NCBI GenBank assembly: GCA_046160485.1 | Contig: JBJXGV010000005.1 | Coordinates: 1 to 24,212, forward strand | Direction: 5' to 3' | DNA: 24,212 bases | Source of the DNA: JBJXGV01 sp046160485 | Lineage (GTDB): Bacteria; Orphanbacterota; Orphanbacteria; JBJXGV01 | Shown here: one piece after another, positions 8,681 through 16,318 of the stretch | Position numbering within the stretch: position 1 is the stretch's first letter | How the letters are laid out: every line of letters starts with the position of its first letter | Notes under the pieces: generated by a model | Database searches by the model: none | The model's input: the letters and a program-made list of their open reading frames with translations, nothing else | What the model was told of the DNA's origin: nothing | Made by a program: the position numbers and the translations under genes

Positions 8681-8750
8681 TGTCAGGTTTCCTTTCCCGC
8701 CTGCGTCCGCGAATCCTTCACACGGACCGGGTGCCTCGCGTCCAACTCGC

Positions 8751-8779
8751 GTGCCGCCCCGCTGGGTCGGGGGCGGCAC
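8751..8779 (-). terminator. Strong hairpin between the two paralogous genes
   Basis: A perfect 10-bp stem, GTGCCGCCCC (8751-8760) with GGGGCGGCAC (8770-8779), has a 9-base loop. It is downstream of the stop at 8813 and upstream of the next start at 8680, both on the minus strand. It lacks a T-run, like the other hairpins in this window, so it may be an RNA-stability element or a terminator of a lineage that does not depend on U-tracts. Confidence 0.55.
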
Positions 8780-8812
8780 ACGGCTGAATCGAGAAGCGAG
8801 GTCCGGATCGGT

Positions 8813-9469
8813 CTAGCGGAACAGGCCCTTAATCTGGCCCCAGGAGCTACTCTCGGTGGCATTCGGCGTCTGGACTTCGAGGCTCGCATCATCCCAGAAG
8901 ATCGATCCACCCTGGGCGCCGTCGACATCGACCTTGACGATCACAGCGCGGGCAAAGGCCGTGTTGGCCGGTGCAGGCGCGGTCCCGACGCCGAGCAGGT
9001 TCCAAACGTCGAAGGACGCGGTCCCGTTGATTTGATTCGACTCGAACACATCGACACCGAACACGCCGCCGGCCGCGAAATTGAAGGCCGCATCGAGGAA
9101 CTCGATCTTGTAGACGCCGAAGTCGACGTTATCGATCGGGTCGAAGCTCGCGTTCATGGCGTAGATTTCGCCGACCCAGGTCTGGCCGGGGGAAGCGGGG
9201 ACGACCTGGACCGCACCCGAACCGCCGCCGGGTCCGAACGGCCCGAAGACCTTCAGCGCCTGCGTGCCCGTGCGCGAGACAGCCGCGGTCGTGAAGACGA
9301 AATTGAACGAGTTCCAGTCCGCGGTTCCCGGCTGATCTCCGCCGGAGGCGTCAGGCGCTTCGAAACTGGGATTCAGCAGCGCGGCGGACGCGTCGCCCGC
9401 ACTTCCCGCGAGAAAGAGCGCCATGATGGCCACAGCGCCGACGAGGAGGAAGTTGTTCTTGATCCGCAT
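8813..9469 (-). CDS. Secreted jelly-roll binding protein with short SSWGQIKGLFR tail
   Basis: A 218-residue exported paralogue of the neighbouring FlgD-tailed protein. Residues 1 to about 29 (MRIKNNFLLVGAVAIMALFLAGS) are a signal peptide. The body (about 31-200) shares FGPF-GPGGG, IDNVDFGVYKIEFLDA and VDVDGAQGGSIFWDDASL-type blocks with the paralogue. Instead of an Ig tail it ends TESSSWGQIKGLFR. I recall similar Trp/Lys/Arg-ending tails on other secreted proteins of Eisenbacteria-like genomes, so this may be a sorting tag; that is inference. The ATG at 9469 is preceded by AAAGGAGA at about seven bases, which rules out the longer frame. It is divergent from the OppF-type gene. Confidence 0.7.
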   Translation of the reverse strand: MRIKNNFLLVGAVAIMALFLAGSAGDASAALLNPSFEAPDASGGDQPGTADWNSFNFVFTTAAVSRTGTQALKVFGPFGPGGGSGAVQVVPASPGQTWVGEIYAMNASFDPIDNVDFGVYKIEFLDAAFNFAAGGVFGVDVFESNQINGTASFDVWNLLGVGTAPAPANTAFARAVIVKVDVDGAQGGSIFWDDASLEVQTPNATESSSWGQIKGLFR

Positions 9470-9593
9470 GGGAGTTTCTCCTTTCATCGATCCGTTACGA
9501 ACGTGTGAGGTTGCCCGACAAGCGTTTTCCGATCCGGCCGCCGCGCGCGTTTGCAAATTCGACTTTCGAGGGGGCGCGCGAGATGAGATCGTC

Positions 9594-9622
9594 TTGACAT
9601 AACCAGCGTGAATATACACTAT
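9594..9622 (+). promoter_or_regulatory. Promoter of the OppF-GH1-fusion operon
   Basis: A perfect -35 box TTGACA (9594-9599) is followed after 17 bp by CACTAT (9617-9622), which matches three of six -10 positions; TACACT or TATACA just upstream are alternative -10 elements. The expected transcription start is near 9629, about 35 bases before the chosen GTG at 9665. An inverted repeat (9618-9642) overlaps the -10 and start. Confidence 0.65.
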
Positions 9623-9642
9623 GTTCGGCAACCAAACAAAGT
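9618..9642. promoter_or_regulatory. Putative ROK operator, plus-strand operon
   Basis: The inverted repeat ACTATGTT-N9-AACAAAGT has arms complementary at 7 of 8 positions and overlaps the -10 and expected transcription start. The same architecture with the same arms occurs at 23526-23550, next to the -10 of the minus-strand operon that encodes the ROK regulator. Read in the direction of transcription, both contain TCGG-N6-AACAAAGT. Repression by the ROK protein is inferred. Confidence 0.6.
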
Positions 9643-9664
9643 CTTTTTTTCGGCGGGAGGCCCG

Positions 9665-10747
9665 GTGCAGGTCGACGACAAAGCCGTTCCCCCCTCACTG
9701 CTCGAAGTGAGGGGCCTGCGAAAGGCGTTTTCCACGAAGGGCTTCTTCTCCCCGGCCCGCAGGGTGGTCGCTGTCGAAGACGTCGCATTTCGAGTCGATC
9801 GTGGTGAGGCGGTTGCGCTTGTGGGGGAGTCGGGGAGCGGCAAGAGCACGGTCGCGCGACTTCTCTTGCGGCTCGAGGCCCCCGACGGCGGCGAGATCCG
9901 GCTCGACGGAGACGATGTCCTTGCTCGCGAGCCGCGAGGGGCATCGCTCCGCTATCGCAGCCGCGTGCAGATGGTGTTCCAGGATCCCTTCGGGTCGTTA
10001 AACCCCGTGCACAGCATCGCCCATCACCTCGAGCGACCGATCCAGCGCCACTACGATTCGTCCGGCTCGCTCAATCCCGCACGCAGCGTCGCGCACCACG
10101 TCGAGCGACCGATCGAACGCCACCGACGGGCGTCGGCCGCCGATCTGAGGGCGCGCGCCATCGCGCTCCTTCGAACGGTGGGGCTCGAGCCGGCCGAAGA
10201 CTTCATCGACCGCCTTCCCTATGAATTGTCGGGCGGGCAAAGGCAACGCGTGGCGATCGCGCGCGCGCTCGCCGTCGATCCGGACCTCCTCGTGGCCGAC
10301 GAGCCGACATCGATGCTCGATGTCTCCATCCGCATCGGTGTTCTGAATCTCCTCGCGCAGCTTCGGCGCGAACGCCGCCTCGGCATTTTGCTCATCACGC
10401 ATGACCTCGCCTCGGCCCGTTACCTCGCGGACCGGATACTTGTCTTGTTCAAAGGACGCGTGGTCGAGGATGGACCGAGCGCCGCGATCGTCGAGGCGCC
10501 AGCCCACCCGTACACTCGTGCGCTTCTTGCCTCGATCGCCGACGACGGTGGCGCGGCGAACACGGTAAAGCGCCCGGCGGACGCGGCGGGCGCCGGGGCC
10601 GCGCACGTGTACGCCTGCCCTTTCGCTCCTCGCTGTCCCGATGCGCTCGATCTCTGCCGTACACACCAACCCGCTCTCCGCACGGTCGACGGCCGTAGTG
10701 TCCGCTGCCACCTCTACCCGGAGAACCCGCCGGAGTACGGACACTGA
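9665..10747 (+). CDS. OppF/DppF-type ABC transporter ATPase with internal tandem duplication
   Basis: A 360-residue ATPase of the oligopeptide/oligosaccharide Opp family. It has Walker A (GESGSGKST), Q-loop (QMVFQDPFGSLNP), signature (SGGQRQRVAIARAL), Walker B (LLVADEPTSMLD), the switch His (ITHD), and the C-terminal cysteine motif (CPFAPRCPDALDLCRTHQP ... VRCHL). I chose the GTG at 9665, after GGGAGG, over the ATG at 9608, because that ATG lies inside the promoter, upstream of the expected transcription start. Oddly, a 24-residue segment right after the Q-loop is tandemly duplicated (see the repeat entry). Its permease, binding-protein and OppD partners are in the convergent operon, so the transporter is split between two transcription units. 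It is five bases upstream of the GH1 gene. Confidence 0.9.
   Translation: MQVDDKAVPPSLLEVRGLRKAFSTKGFFSPARRVVAVEDVAFRVDRGEAVALVGESGSGKSTVARLLLRLEAPDGGEIRLDGDDVLAREPRGASLRYRSRVQMVFQDPFGSLNPVHSIAHHLERPIQRHYDSSGSLNPARSVAHHVERPIERHRRASAADLRARAIALLRTVGLEPAEDFIDRLPYELSGGQRQRVAIARALAVDPDLLVADEPTSMLDVSIRIGVLNLLAQLRRERRLGILLITHDLASARYLADRILVLFKGRVVEDGPSAAIVEAPAHPYTRALLASIADDGGAANTVKRPADAAGAGAAHVYACPFAPRCPDALDLCRTHQPALRTVDGRSVRCHLYPENPPEYGH
9992..10135 (+). repeat. 72-bp in-frame tandem duplication inside the OppF-type gene
   Basis: Copy 1 is 9992-10063 and copy 2 is 10064-10135, 24 codons each. I count about 51 of 72 identical bases and 16 of 24 identical residues. The proteins begin GSLNPVHSIAHHLERPIQRH and GSLNPARSVAHHVERPIERH. 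The unit contains the conserved SLNP that follows the Q-loop, so the protein has two such loops in the alpha-helical subdomain region that contacts the permease. The divergence argues against an assembly error. Confidence 0.9.
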
Positions 10748-10752
10748 CGACG

Positions 10753-12129
10753 ATGCCCAAGTGTGCTTTCCCCGAAGGATTCCTATGGGGCGCCGCAACG
10801 TCAGCACACCAGATCGAGGGGGCCTTCTCTGAAGGAGGGCGCGGCGAGTCGATCTGGGATCGCTATGCGAAGGGCGCCGGGAACATCGCCGACGGCTCCG
10901 ACGCGAGCGTCGCGTGCGATCACTATCATCGTTGGCGGGAGGACGTCGCGCTCCTGCGATGGCTCGGTGTCGGCGCCTATCGCTTCTCCATCGCGTGGCC
11001 TCGCGTCGTGCCGCATGGACGAGGCGCTGTCAACAGTGCCGGCCTCGACTTCTACGACGCGCTCGTCGACGCCCTCCTCGAAGCGGAAATCCGCCCCTGC
11101 GTCACTCTCTACCATTGGGATCTCCCGATGGCGCTCCAGGAGCGCGGAGGATGGGCCGCGCGAGAGACGGCCGAGGCCTTCGTGGAGTACGCCGACGCCG
11201 TGAGCGCCCGGCTGGGAGATCGCGTTTCGCATTGGGCGACTCACAACGAACCATCGTGCATCGCGATCCTGGGTCATGAGAATGGGGAGCACGCACCTGG
11301 TCATCGAGCGCCGGCCGAGGCGCTTCGTGTCGCACACCACCTGCTCCTGTCCCATGGATGGGCCGTCGAAGCGTTGCGACGAAACTCGCCGCGCGCCGAA
11401 GTGGGCATCGTATTGAATCTGACCCCTGCGTTTCCTGCGTCGCCGAATGCGGCCGATCGCGACGCCGCGCGTTGGTTCGACGGCGTCTTCAACCGCTGGT
11501 TCCTCGACCCGATCTTCCGCGGGCAATACCCGGCGGACGCAGTGTCGGATCGCACGCGGCGACGTCACGTCGAAGGACCCGGCCTTCCGTTCGTCAGAGC
11601 GGGGGATCTCGATGTCATCTCGACGCCGGTCGACTTCCTCGGAGTCAACTACTACAGCCGCGTGGTCATGAAGGGCGGAGCCAATGGGGAGCCGCAGAGC
11701 CTGGCGATGGCGCCGAAGGAGCAACTCACGGACATGGGGTGGGAGGTCTTCCCGCAGGGTCTCTGCGATCTCCTCGTACGGCTCGAACGCGAGTACAAGC
11801 CGCGGAGGCTCTACATCACGGAGAACGGGGCCGCCTACACGGACGGTGTCGACGCCGCGGGCCGCATCGCCGACGCGCGCCGCGTCGAGTACATTCGCGA
11901 CCACCTTCTCGCGGCGCATCGCGCCCTCGCCGCCGGCGTGCCGCTTCACGGCTACTTCGCCTGGTCGCTCCTCGACAATTTCGAGTGGGCGCACGGTTAT
12001 ACCAAGAGGTTCGGACTGTTCGGGGTCGACTACACCACGCAGGCGCGGATTCCGAAGGACAGCGCGTTCTGGTACCGTGCCGTCGTCGCCGCGAACGCTG
12101 TCGACGAGAGCGCGCATGTGCCATCGTGA
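10753..12129 (+). CDS. GH1 beta-glucosidase, cytoplasmic
   Basis: A 458-residue full-length family 1 glycoside hydrolase, with the typical opening FPEGFLWGAATSAHQIEGA. The acid/base is E166 in THNEP and the nucleophile is E357 in YITENGA; WSLLDNFEWAHGY near the C-terminus is the aglycone/glucose-binding signature. There is no signal peptide, so it acts in the cytoplasm, probably hydrolysing laminaribiose and short beta-glucosides brought in by the Opp-type transporter or left by the phosphorylase. The start follows the OppF-type stop by five bases with only a weak ribosome-binding site, suggesting translational coupling. The gene family is certain; substrate linkage is inferred from context. 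Confidence 0.95.
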   Translation: MPKCAFPEGFLWGAATSAHQIEGAFSEGGRGESIWDRYAKGAGNIADGSDASVACDHYHRWREDVALLRWLGVGAYRFSIAWPRVVPHGRGAVNSAGLDFYDALVDALLEAEIRPCVTLYHWDLPMALQERGGWAARETAEAFVEYADAVSARLGDRVSHWATHNEPSCIAILGHENGEHAPGHRAPAEALRVAHHLLLSHGWAVEALRRNSPRAEVGIVLNLTPAFPASPNAADRDAARWFDGVFNRWFLDPIFRGQYPADAVSDRTRRRHVEGPGLPFVRAGDLDVISTPVDFLGVNYYSRVVMKGGANGEPQSLAMAPKEQLTDMGWEVFPQGLCDLLVRLEREYKPRRLYITENGAAYTDGVDAAGRIADARRVEYIRDHLLAAHRALAAGVPLHGYFAWSLLDNFEWAHGYTKRFGLFGVDYTTQARIPKDSAFWYRAVVAANAVDESAHVPS

Positions 12130-12141
12130 AGCCATCACCCT

Positions 12142-12148
12142 AAGGAGG
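12142..12148 (+). promoter_or_regulatory. Strong ribosome-binding site that fixes a TTG start
   Basis: AAGGAGG lies five bases before TTG at 12154. The gene has no better in-frame ATG near its signal peptide, so this element decides the start codon of the hydrolase-barrel fusion. Confidence 0.85.
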
Positions 12149-12153
12149 TCCAT

Positions 12154-15100
12154 TTGAGACCCAATAGAAGACACGCTGCCGCGGCCCGCGACTTGTTCTG
12201 TGCCCTCGCCGCGACGATCCTCGCCGTGATCGCGATACCGGAAGCCGTGCGGTCGCAGGGCGCGAGTACGAGTCCCGGTTCCGTTGTTCGGGTTGTTTCG
12301 GATCCCTCGGGCATGCGGGTGCAGGTGGATGGCCAAGACTTCATGGTCAAGGGAGTCAACTGGGACTACATCCCTATCGGCCAGAATTACCTCTACGACT
12401 TGTGGAAGCAGCCCGACGACATCATCGAGTCCGCGCTCGCGCGGGAGATGCCGCTCTTGAAGAGCATGGGCGTGAACGCCATCCGGCAGTACGTCGGCAT
12501 CCCGCCGCGGTGGGTCCAGTACATCTACGAGCGCTACGGTATCTACACAGCGCTCAATCATCCGGCGGCGCGGTACGGTTTCACGATGGACGGCGTGTGG
12601 ATTCCGTCCGTCGATTACTCCGACCCGCGCTTGCGCGCGGCCGTCACGTCTGAAATCACGGCGCTCGTCGACTCGTACCGCGGCGTCCCCGGCATGCTCA
12701 TGTGGCTAATTGGAAACGAGAACAACTACGGCCTGTCGTGGACCTCTTCCGAAATCGAGGCTCTTCCGGTGGGCGAGCGTGAGGCCGGTCGCGCGCGCCA
12801 CCTGTATTCGTTTTTCGGCGAGATCGTCCGCGCCGTGAAGGCACACGACCCCGATCGGCCGGTGGCCATCGTCAACGGCGACCTACAGTACATCGACCTC
12901 ATCGCCGAGGAGTGCTCGGACCTCGATATCCTCGGGGTGAACGTGTACCGGGGTATCTCCGCGCGCGACATGTTTCAAGTGGTTCACGACAAACTCGGCG
13001 TCCCGGTCATGTTCGCCGAGTTTGGGGCGGATGCGTGGAATGCGAAGGAAATGCGCGAGGATCAAGTGAGCCAGACGCGTTACCTCATCGGACAGTGGCA
13101 GGAACTGTACGAGCAGGCGAGCGGCCAGGGGCGAGTGGGCAACTCAATCGGCGGATTCGTCTTCCAGTGGAGCGATGGTTGGTGGAAGTTCGGCCAGGAG
13201 ATCCGCCTCGATATTCATGACACGAACGCTTCGTGGCCCAACGCCGGATATGTCGAGGATTTCGTCGCGGGCGCCAACAACATGAACGAAGAGTGGTGGG
13301 GGATCTGCGCGAAAGGGCGCCCGGATGACAATGGACTCTACGACCTTTATCCGCGCGCAGCGTACTACGGGTTGCAGCGCATCTTCCGGCTCGACCCCTA
13401 CGCCGCCGGCGTGAACGCCGAAGCGATTCGCGCTCACTTCGCCACGATCGAACCGATGTCGTCCGCGCTCCAGGCGCGCGGCGATCACGCGAGCCTCGTC
13501 GCGGACGCCATGAGCCGCGTGCGCGTGAGCGGCCTGCGGCTGGAGTTCGAGACCTACAGCACGGGGGGAACGCGCATCAGCACGCCTCCTTCCGAGCAGC
13601 CAACGACCGGATTCCCATCCTTCCTAGGATTCGACCACATGCAATCGTTCTGGGCCGACTTCGAGGCTCGCCCCGCGCCTAACCTCACCGGCACGCTGTC
13701 GCTCAACGTGCTCGGTCAAGTTCCTGTGAATCCGATCGACGAGATCTTTTACGAGAATCGCGGTCGGCAGCAGACCGTCGTGACGAGCGACGGCACACCG
13801 CTCCAACTCGAGGGGCTCGAGCGAGTGAAGGTCTACCGCGCGGCTGTGTCGTGGGACGACCGCTGGTTTCAGATGGACGGATTCTACCGGGCAGGCCATA
13901 CGCACTGGGGTTACGAGGGCGACTTCTTCGGTCTGTACCGCGATGCCTACTACGGCGACAACGTTGACATCTACAACGGAGCGGCACCGATCGGCATCGA
14001 GATGGCTGCGAAGCGGAGCCTGCAAGGGTTGAAGGTGGCGTTCGGCCCCGAACTTTACTGGGGCGCGAACCCATCGGTGATCGGCAAGTACAGCCGCCGT
14101 GTCGGGGGCATCAACGCGACCGCGATCTACCAAGATGAATTTCAGAGGCAGGCCTCGCTGACGAGTTCGTTCGCCGTGCCGACGCCGCCGACACGCCGCG
14201 CAACACTGACGCTGGCGAAGGATTTTGGGCAAGTGGGAATCGACGTGGGCGGCATCTGGTCGGGCGCCACGAAGGTCGATGACCCGTTCCAGATCGCCGA
14301 GCGGTCGGGGGACGGCTACCGCGTCCTTCTCGATCGAGTACGTTCTTCGGATGCGCTCGGCGCCAAGGCGAAGATGACGTTCGAGAGCGGGCGCTGGCAT
14401 TGGTACGGCCAGTGGGCCTACGCCGGGATCGTGGCCGACGGCGGCCCGACCTCGGTCATCACCTACACGGGCTGGAGCCTCAAAGAGAGCGGCCTGGGCA
14501 ACGGAGTGAGCGTTACCTCAGGCCTCGCGATGAACGAGGGCAACTTCCAGATCGCGCCAAATTTCCTCTGGCAGAAGCCTCTTGTCGGGCCAATACCGAA
14601 TGACGTGCCAGCGCCCGGGCGGCCGCGCAACATTCTCGACGATCCGTTCTCGGTTCGCGCCAATCGCGAGACCGTCGGCGCGGAGTTGCTCGTTTCGTAC
14701 GATCCCACTCCGGCGACGTGGATGTGGGCATGGGACAACGACGTGCGGGAGGACGCACGGCTTGCGGCAAGCGTTGGCTTTGTGTTCCGGCATTTGCCGA
14801 CGACACAGGACGCGTCTATCGGCATCCTGGCCGACGGGACCACCTCCTTCGCTTTCCCTGGGGCGCCGCCCCCGCGCGACCTTTGGGAGACGCGAGTGCG
14901 CTTAGCGTCGCGCGTGCGGCCCGATGTGCGCCTGATCGCGCACCTGTTCGGCGGCGCGGGTGAGCCTAACGGAAACGATCCGCGGCGTGTCAATCGTTTC
15001 GGCGGCGATGCGCGTCTGGCGTGGGGCACGGTCGTCCTCGACACCTATGCCAAGTTCAACGATTGGGGACCCTACGACTATCACCGCGACTTCAATCTCA

Positions 15101-15339
15101 CCTTCCCCGTGCAACTGATGGGGGACGTGTCGCGCACGCTCGGCACACCGCGCTGGTTTAGCTTTCCGCAGACCCGCGTCGGCATGCGCGGAACGTGGCG
15201 GTCTTTGGATCGGTATTCACCGCGATACTGCCCTGGTGAGCTGCAAGACCAGAGCGGGACGCTGCAGTGCGATCCCTTCGCCCCGGGCGAGGATGGGCGA
15301 GAGTGGGAACTCAGGACGTATCTGCACGTCGCGATTTGA
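12154..15339 (+). CDS. Clan GH-A TIM-barrel hydrolase fused to a putative outer-membrane beta-barrel
   Basis: A 1061-residue exported protein. Residues 1 to about 33 form a signal peptide (hydrophobic core LFCALAATILAVIAI). Residues about 40-430 are a TIM barrel of clan GH-A, closest in feel to GH2 catalytic domains: FMVKGVNWDYIP, then WLIGNENN with acid/base E189, then MFAEFGADAW with nucleophile E289. Residues about 490-1061 are a long run of alternating beta-strands rich in aromatics and Gly/Asp/Asn turns (for example MAAKRSLQGLKVAFGPELYW, ETVGAELLVSYD, LWETRVRLASRV), ending WELRTYLHVAI, as in large outer-membrane barrels. The final residue is Ile rather than Phe or Trp. It is third in the OppF-GH1 operon. 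No SusC-like porin is nearby, so it may be the glucan entry port as well as an enzyme; this is inference. The exact GH family is not recognised. Confidence 0.75.
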   Translation: MRPNRRHAAAARDLFCALAATILAVIAIPEAVRSQGASTSPGSVVRVVSDPSGMRVQVDGQDFMVKGVNWDYIPIGQNYLYDLWKQPDDIIESALAREMPLLKSMGVNAIRQYVGIPPRWVQYIYERYGIYTALNHPAARYGFTMDGVWIPSVDYSDPRLRAAVTSEITALVDSYRGVPGMLMWLIGNENNYGLSWTSSEIEALPVGEREAGRARHLYSFFGEIVRAVKAHDPDRPVAIVNGDLQYIDLIAEECSDLDILGVNVYRGISARDMFQVVHDKLGVPVMFAEFGADAWNAKEMREDQVSQTRYLIGQWQELYEQASGQGRVGNSIGGFVFQWSDGWWKFGQEIRLDIHDTNASWPNAGYVEDFVAGANNMNEEWWGICAKGRPDDNGLYDLYPRAAYYGLQRIFRLDPYAAGVNAEAIRAHFATIEPMSSALQARGDHASLVADAMSRVRVSGLRLEFETYSTGGTRISTPPSEQPTTGFPSFLGFDHMQSFWADFEARPAPNLTGTLSLNVLGQVPVNPIDEIFYENRGRQQTVVTSDGTPLQLEGLERVKVYRAAVSWDDRWFQMDGFYRAGHTHWGYEGDFFGLYRDAYYGDNVDIYNGAAPIGIEMAAKRSLQGLKVAFGPELYWGANPSVIGKYSRRVGGINATAIYQDEFQRQASLTSSFAVPTPPTRRATLTLAKDFGQVGIDVGGIWSGATKVDDPFQIAERSGDGYRVLLDRVRSSDALGAKAKMTFESGRWHWYGQWAYAGIVADGGPTSVITYTGWSLKESGLGNGVSVTSGLAMNEGNFQIAPNFLWQKPLVGPIPNDVPAPGRPRNILDDPFSVRANRETVGAELLVSYDPTPATWMWAWDNDVREDARLAASVGFVFRHLPTTQDASIGILADGTTSFAFPGAPPPRDLWETRVRLASRVRPDVRLIAHLFGGAGEPNGNDPRRVNRFGGDARLAWGTVVLDTYAKFNDWGPYDYHRDFNLTFPVQLMGDVSRTLGTPRWFSFPQTRVGMRGTWRSLDRYSPRYCPGELQDQSGTLQCDPFAPGEDGREWELRTYLHVAI

Positions 15340-15358
15340 GCGCGCGCGGCGGCTCGAG

Positions 15359-16318
15359 CTATTCCGCCAGGTGGCACGCGGCGGCGTGATTCGGGGCGAG
15401 CAGTCGGAGTTCTGGGGTTCGTTCGCGGCAGAGGGTGTCGACGCGATCGCAGCGCGGGTGGAAGCGGCAACCCGGCGGCGGGTCTTGCAGGCTGGGCGGC
15501 GCGCCCGGGATGCTCGTTAATCCGGCGTTGGCGCTGCGAATCGACGGGAACGCGCGAAGGAGCGCCTGCGTGTACGGGTGGCGCGGCGCCCGTCGCATCT
15601 CGGCGGCGGGACCTATCTCCACGAGCCGCCCCGCGTAGAACACGGCCACGCGATCCGAGAACTGAAGCATCCGCGTCAGATCGTGCGTAATGAAGAGCAC
15701 CGCGAACTCCAGCCGCTGTTGCAGCGCACGAATCTGCTCGAGGATTTCCCGCTCAACGATGACGTCGAGCGCCGTGGTCGGCTCGTCGAGAATCACGAGA
15801 GCCGGCTCGAGCGCGAGCGCGATCGCGATGCCGACGCGCTGCCGCATGCCGCCCGAGAGTTGGTGCGCGTAGGCGTCGAGATGCGCTTCCGACATGCCGA
15901 CCATCTTCAAGAGTTCCGCAGCGCGCGCACGGGCCGCGCGGTGCGACGCCGCGGAGTGGATGACAAGCGCGTCGGCGACCTGATCGCCCACCGTCAGAAC
16001 CGGATTGAGGGCGTCCATGGCGCTCTGGAAAACCATCGATATGCGCTTCCACCGGATGGCGCGCAACTCCGGCTCGCCGAGCGAGAGGATGTCGCGGCCC
16101 TCGAAGTGCACCGCGCCTCCCGAAATCACCGCGGGCGGAGGCAGTATGCGCAGGAGCGCCTGAGCCATCGTCGACTTCCCGCTTCCCGACTCGCCCGCGA
16201 CACCCACGACTTCTCCCGGCATGATGTCGAGCGATACGTCGTCGATCGCGCGCACGGGCCCGCGCGAAGTAATGTAGTCGACGCAGAGGCCGCGGATCGA
16301 GAGAAGCGGGTCAGCCAT
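15359..16318 (-). CDS. OppD/DppD-type ABC transporter ATPase
   Basis: A 319-residue Opp-family ATPase. It has Walker A (GESGSGKST), Q-loop (MVFQSAMDALNPV), signature (SGGMRQRVGIAIAL), Walker B (LVILDEPTTALD), His switch (ITHD), and the C-terminal cysteine region (GCRFHPRCDRVDTLCRE ... ACHL). The start at 16318 overlaps the OppC-type stop by eight bases; the longer frame to 16420 lies within the permease gene and is not protein-like. It should pair with the OppF-type ATPase encoded at 9665-10747 to energise oligosaccharide import. It is the last gene of the seven-gene operon and ends 19 bp from the stop of the convergent fusion gene. No duplicated segment like that of the OppF-type partner is present. 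Confidence 0.93.
   Translation of the reverse strand: MADPLLSIRGLCVDYITSRGPVRAIDDVSLDIMPGEVVGVAGESGSGKSTMAQALLRILPPPAVISGGAVHFEGRDILSLGEPELRAIRWKRISMVFQSAMDALNPVLTVGDQVADALVIHSAASHRAARARAAELLKMVGMSEAHLDAYAHQLSGGMRQRVGIAIALALEPALVILDEPTTALDVIVEREILEQIRALQQRLEFAVLFITHDLTRMLQFSDRVAVFYAGRLVEIGPAAEMRRAPRHPYTQALLRAFPSIRSANAGLTSIPGAPPSLQDPPPGCRFHPRCDRVDTLCRERTPELRLLAPNHAAACHLAE

Noticed and set aside
9608..9664. ATG at 9608 as start of the OppF-type gene
   Set aside because: It precedes the expected transcription start, has no ribosome-binding site, and adds 19 residues not seen in the family. GTG at 9665 with GGGAGG is better.
10801..12561. 586-codon minus-strand frame across the GH1 gene
   Set aside because: It is antisense to a full-length GH1 enzyme with both catalytic motifs, spans two plus-strand genes and resembles no family.
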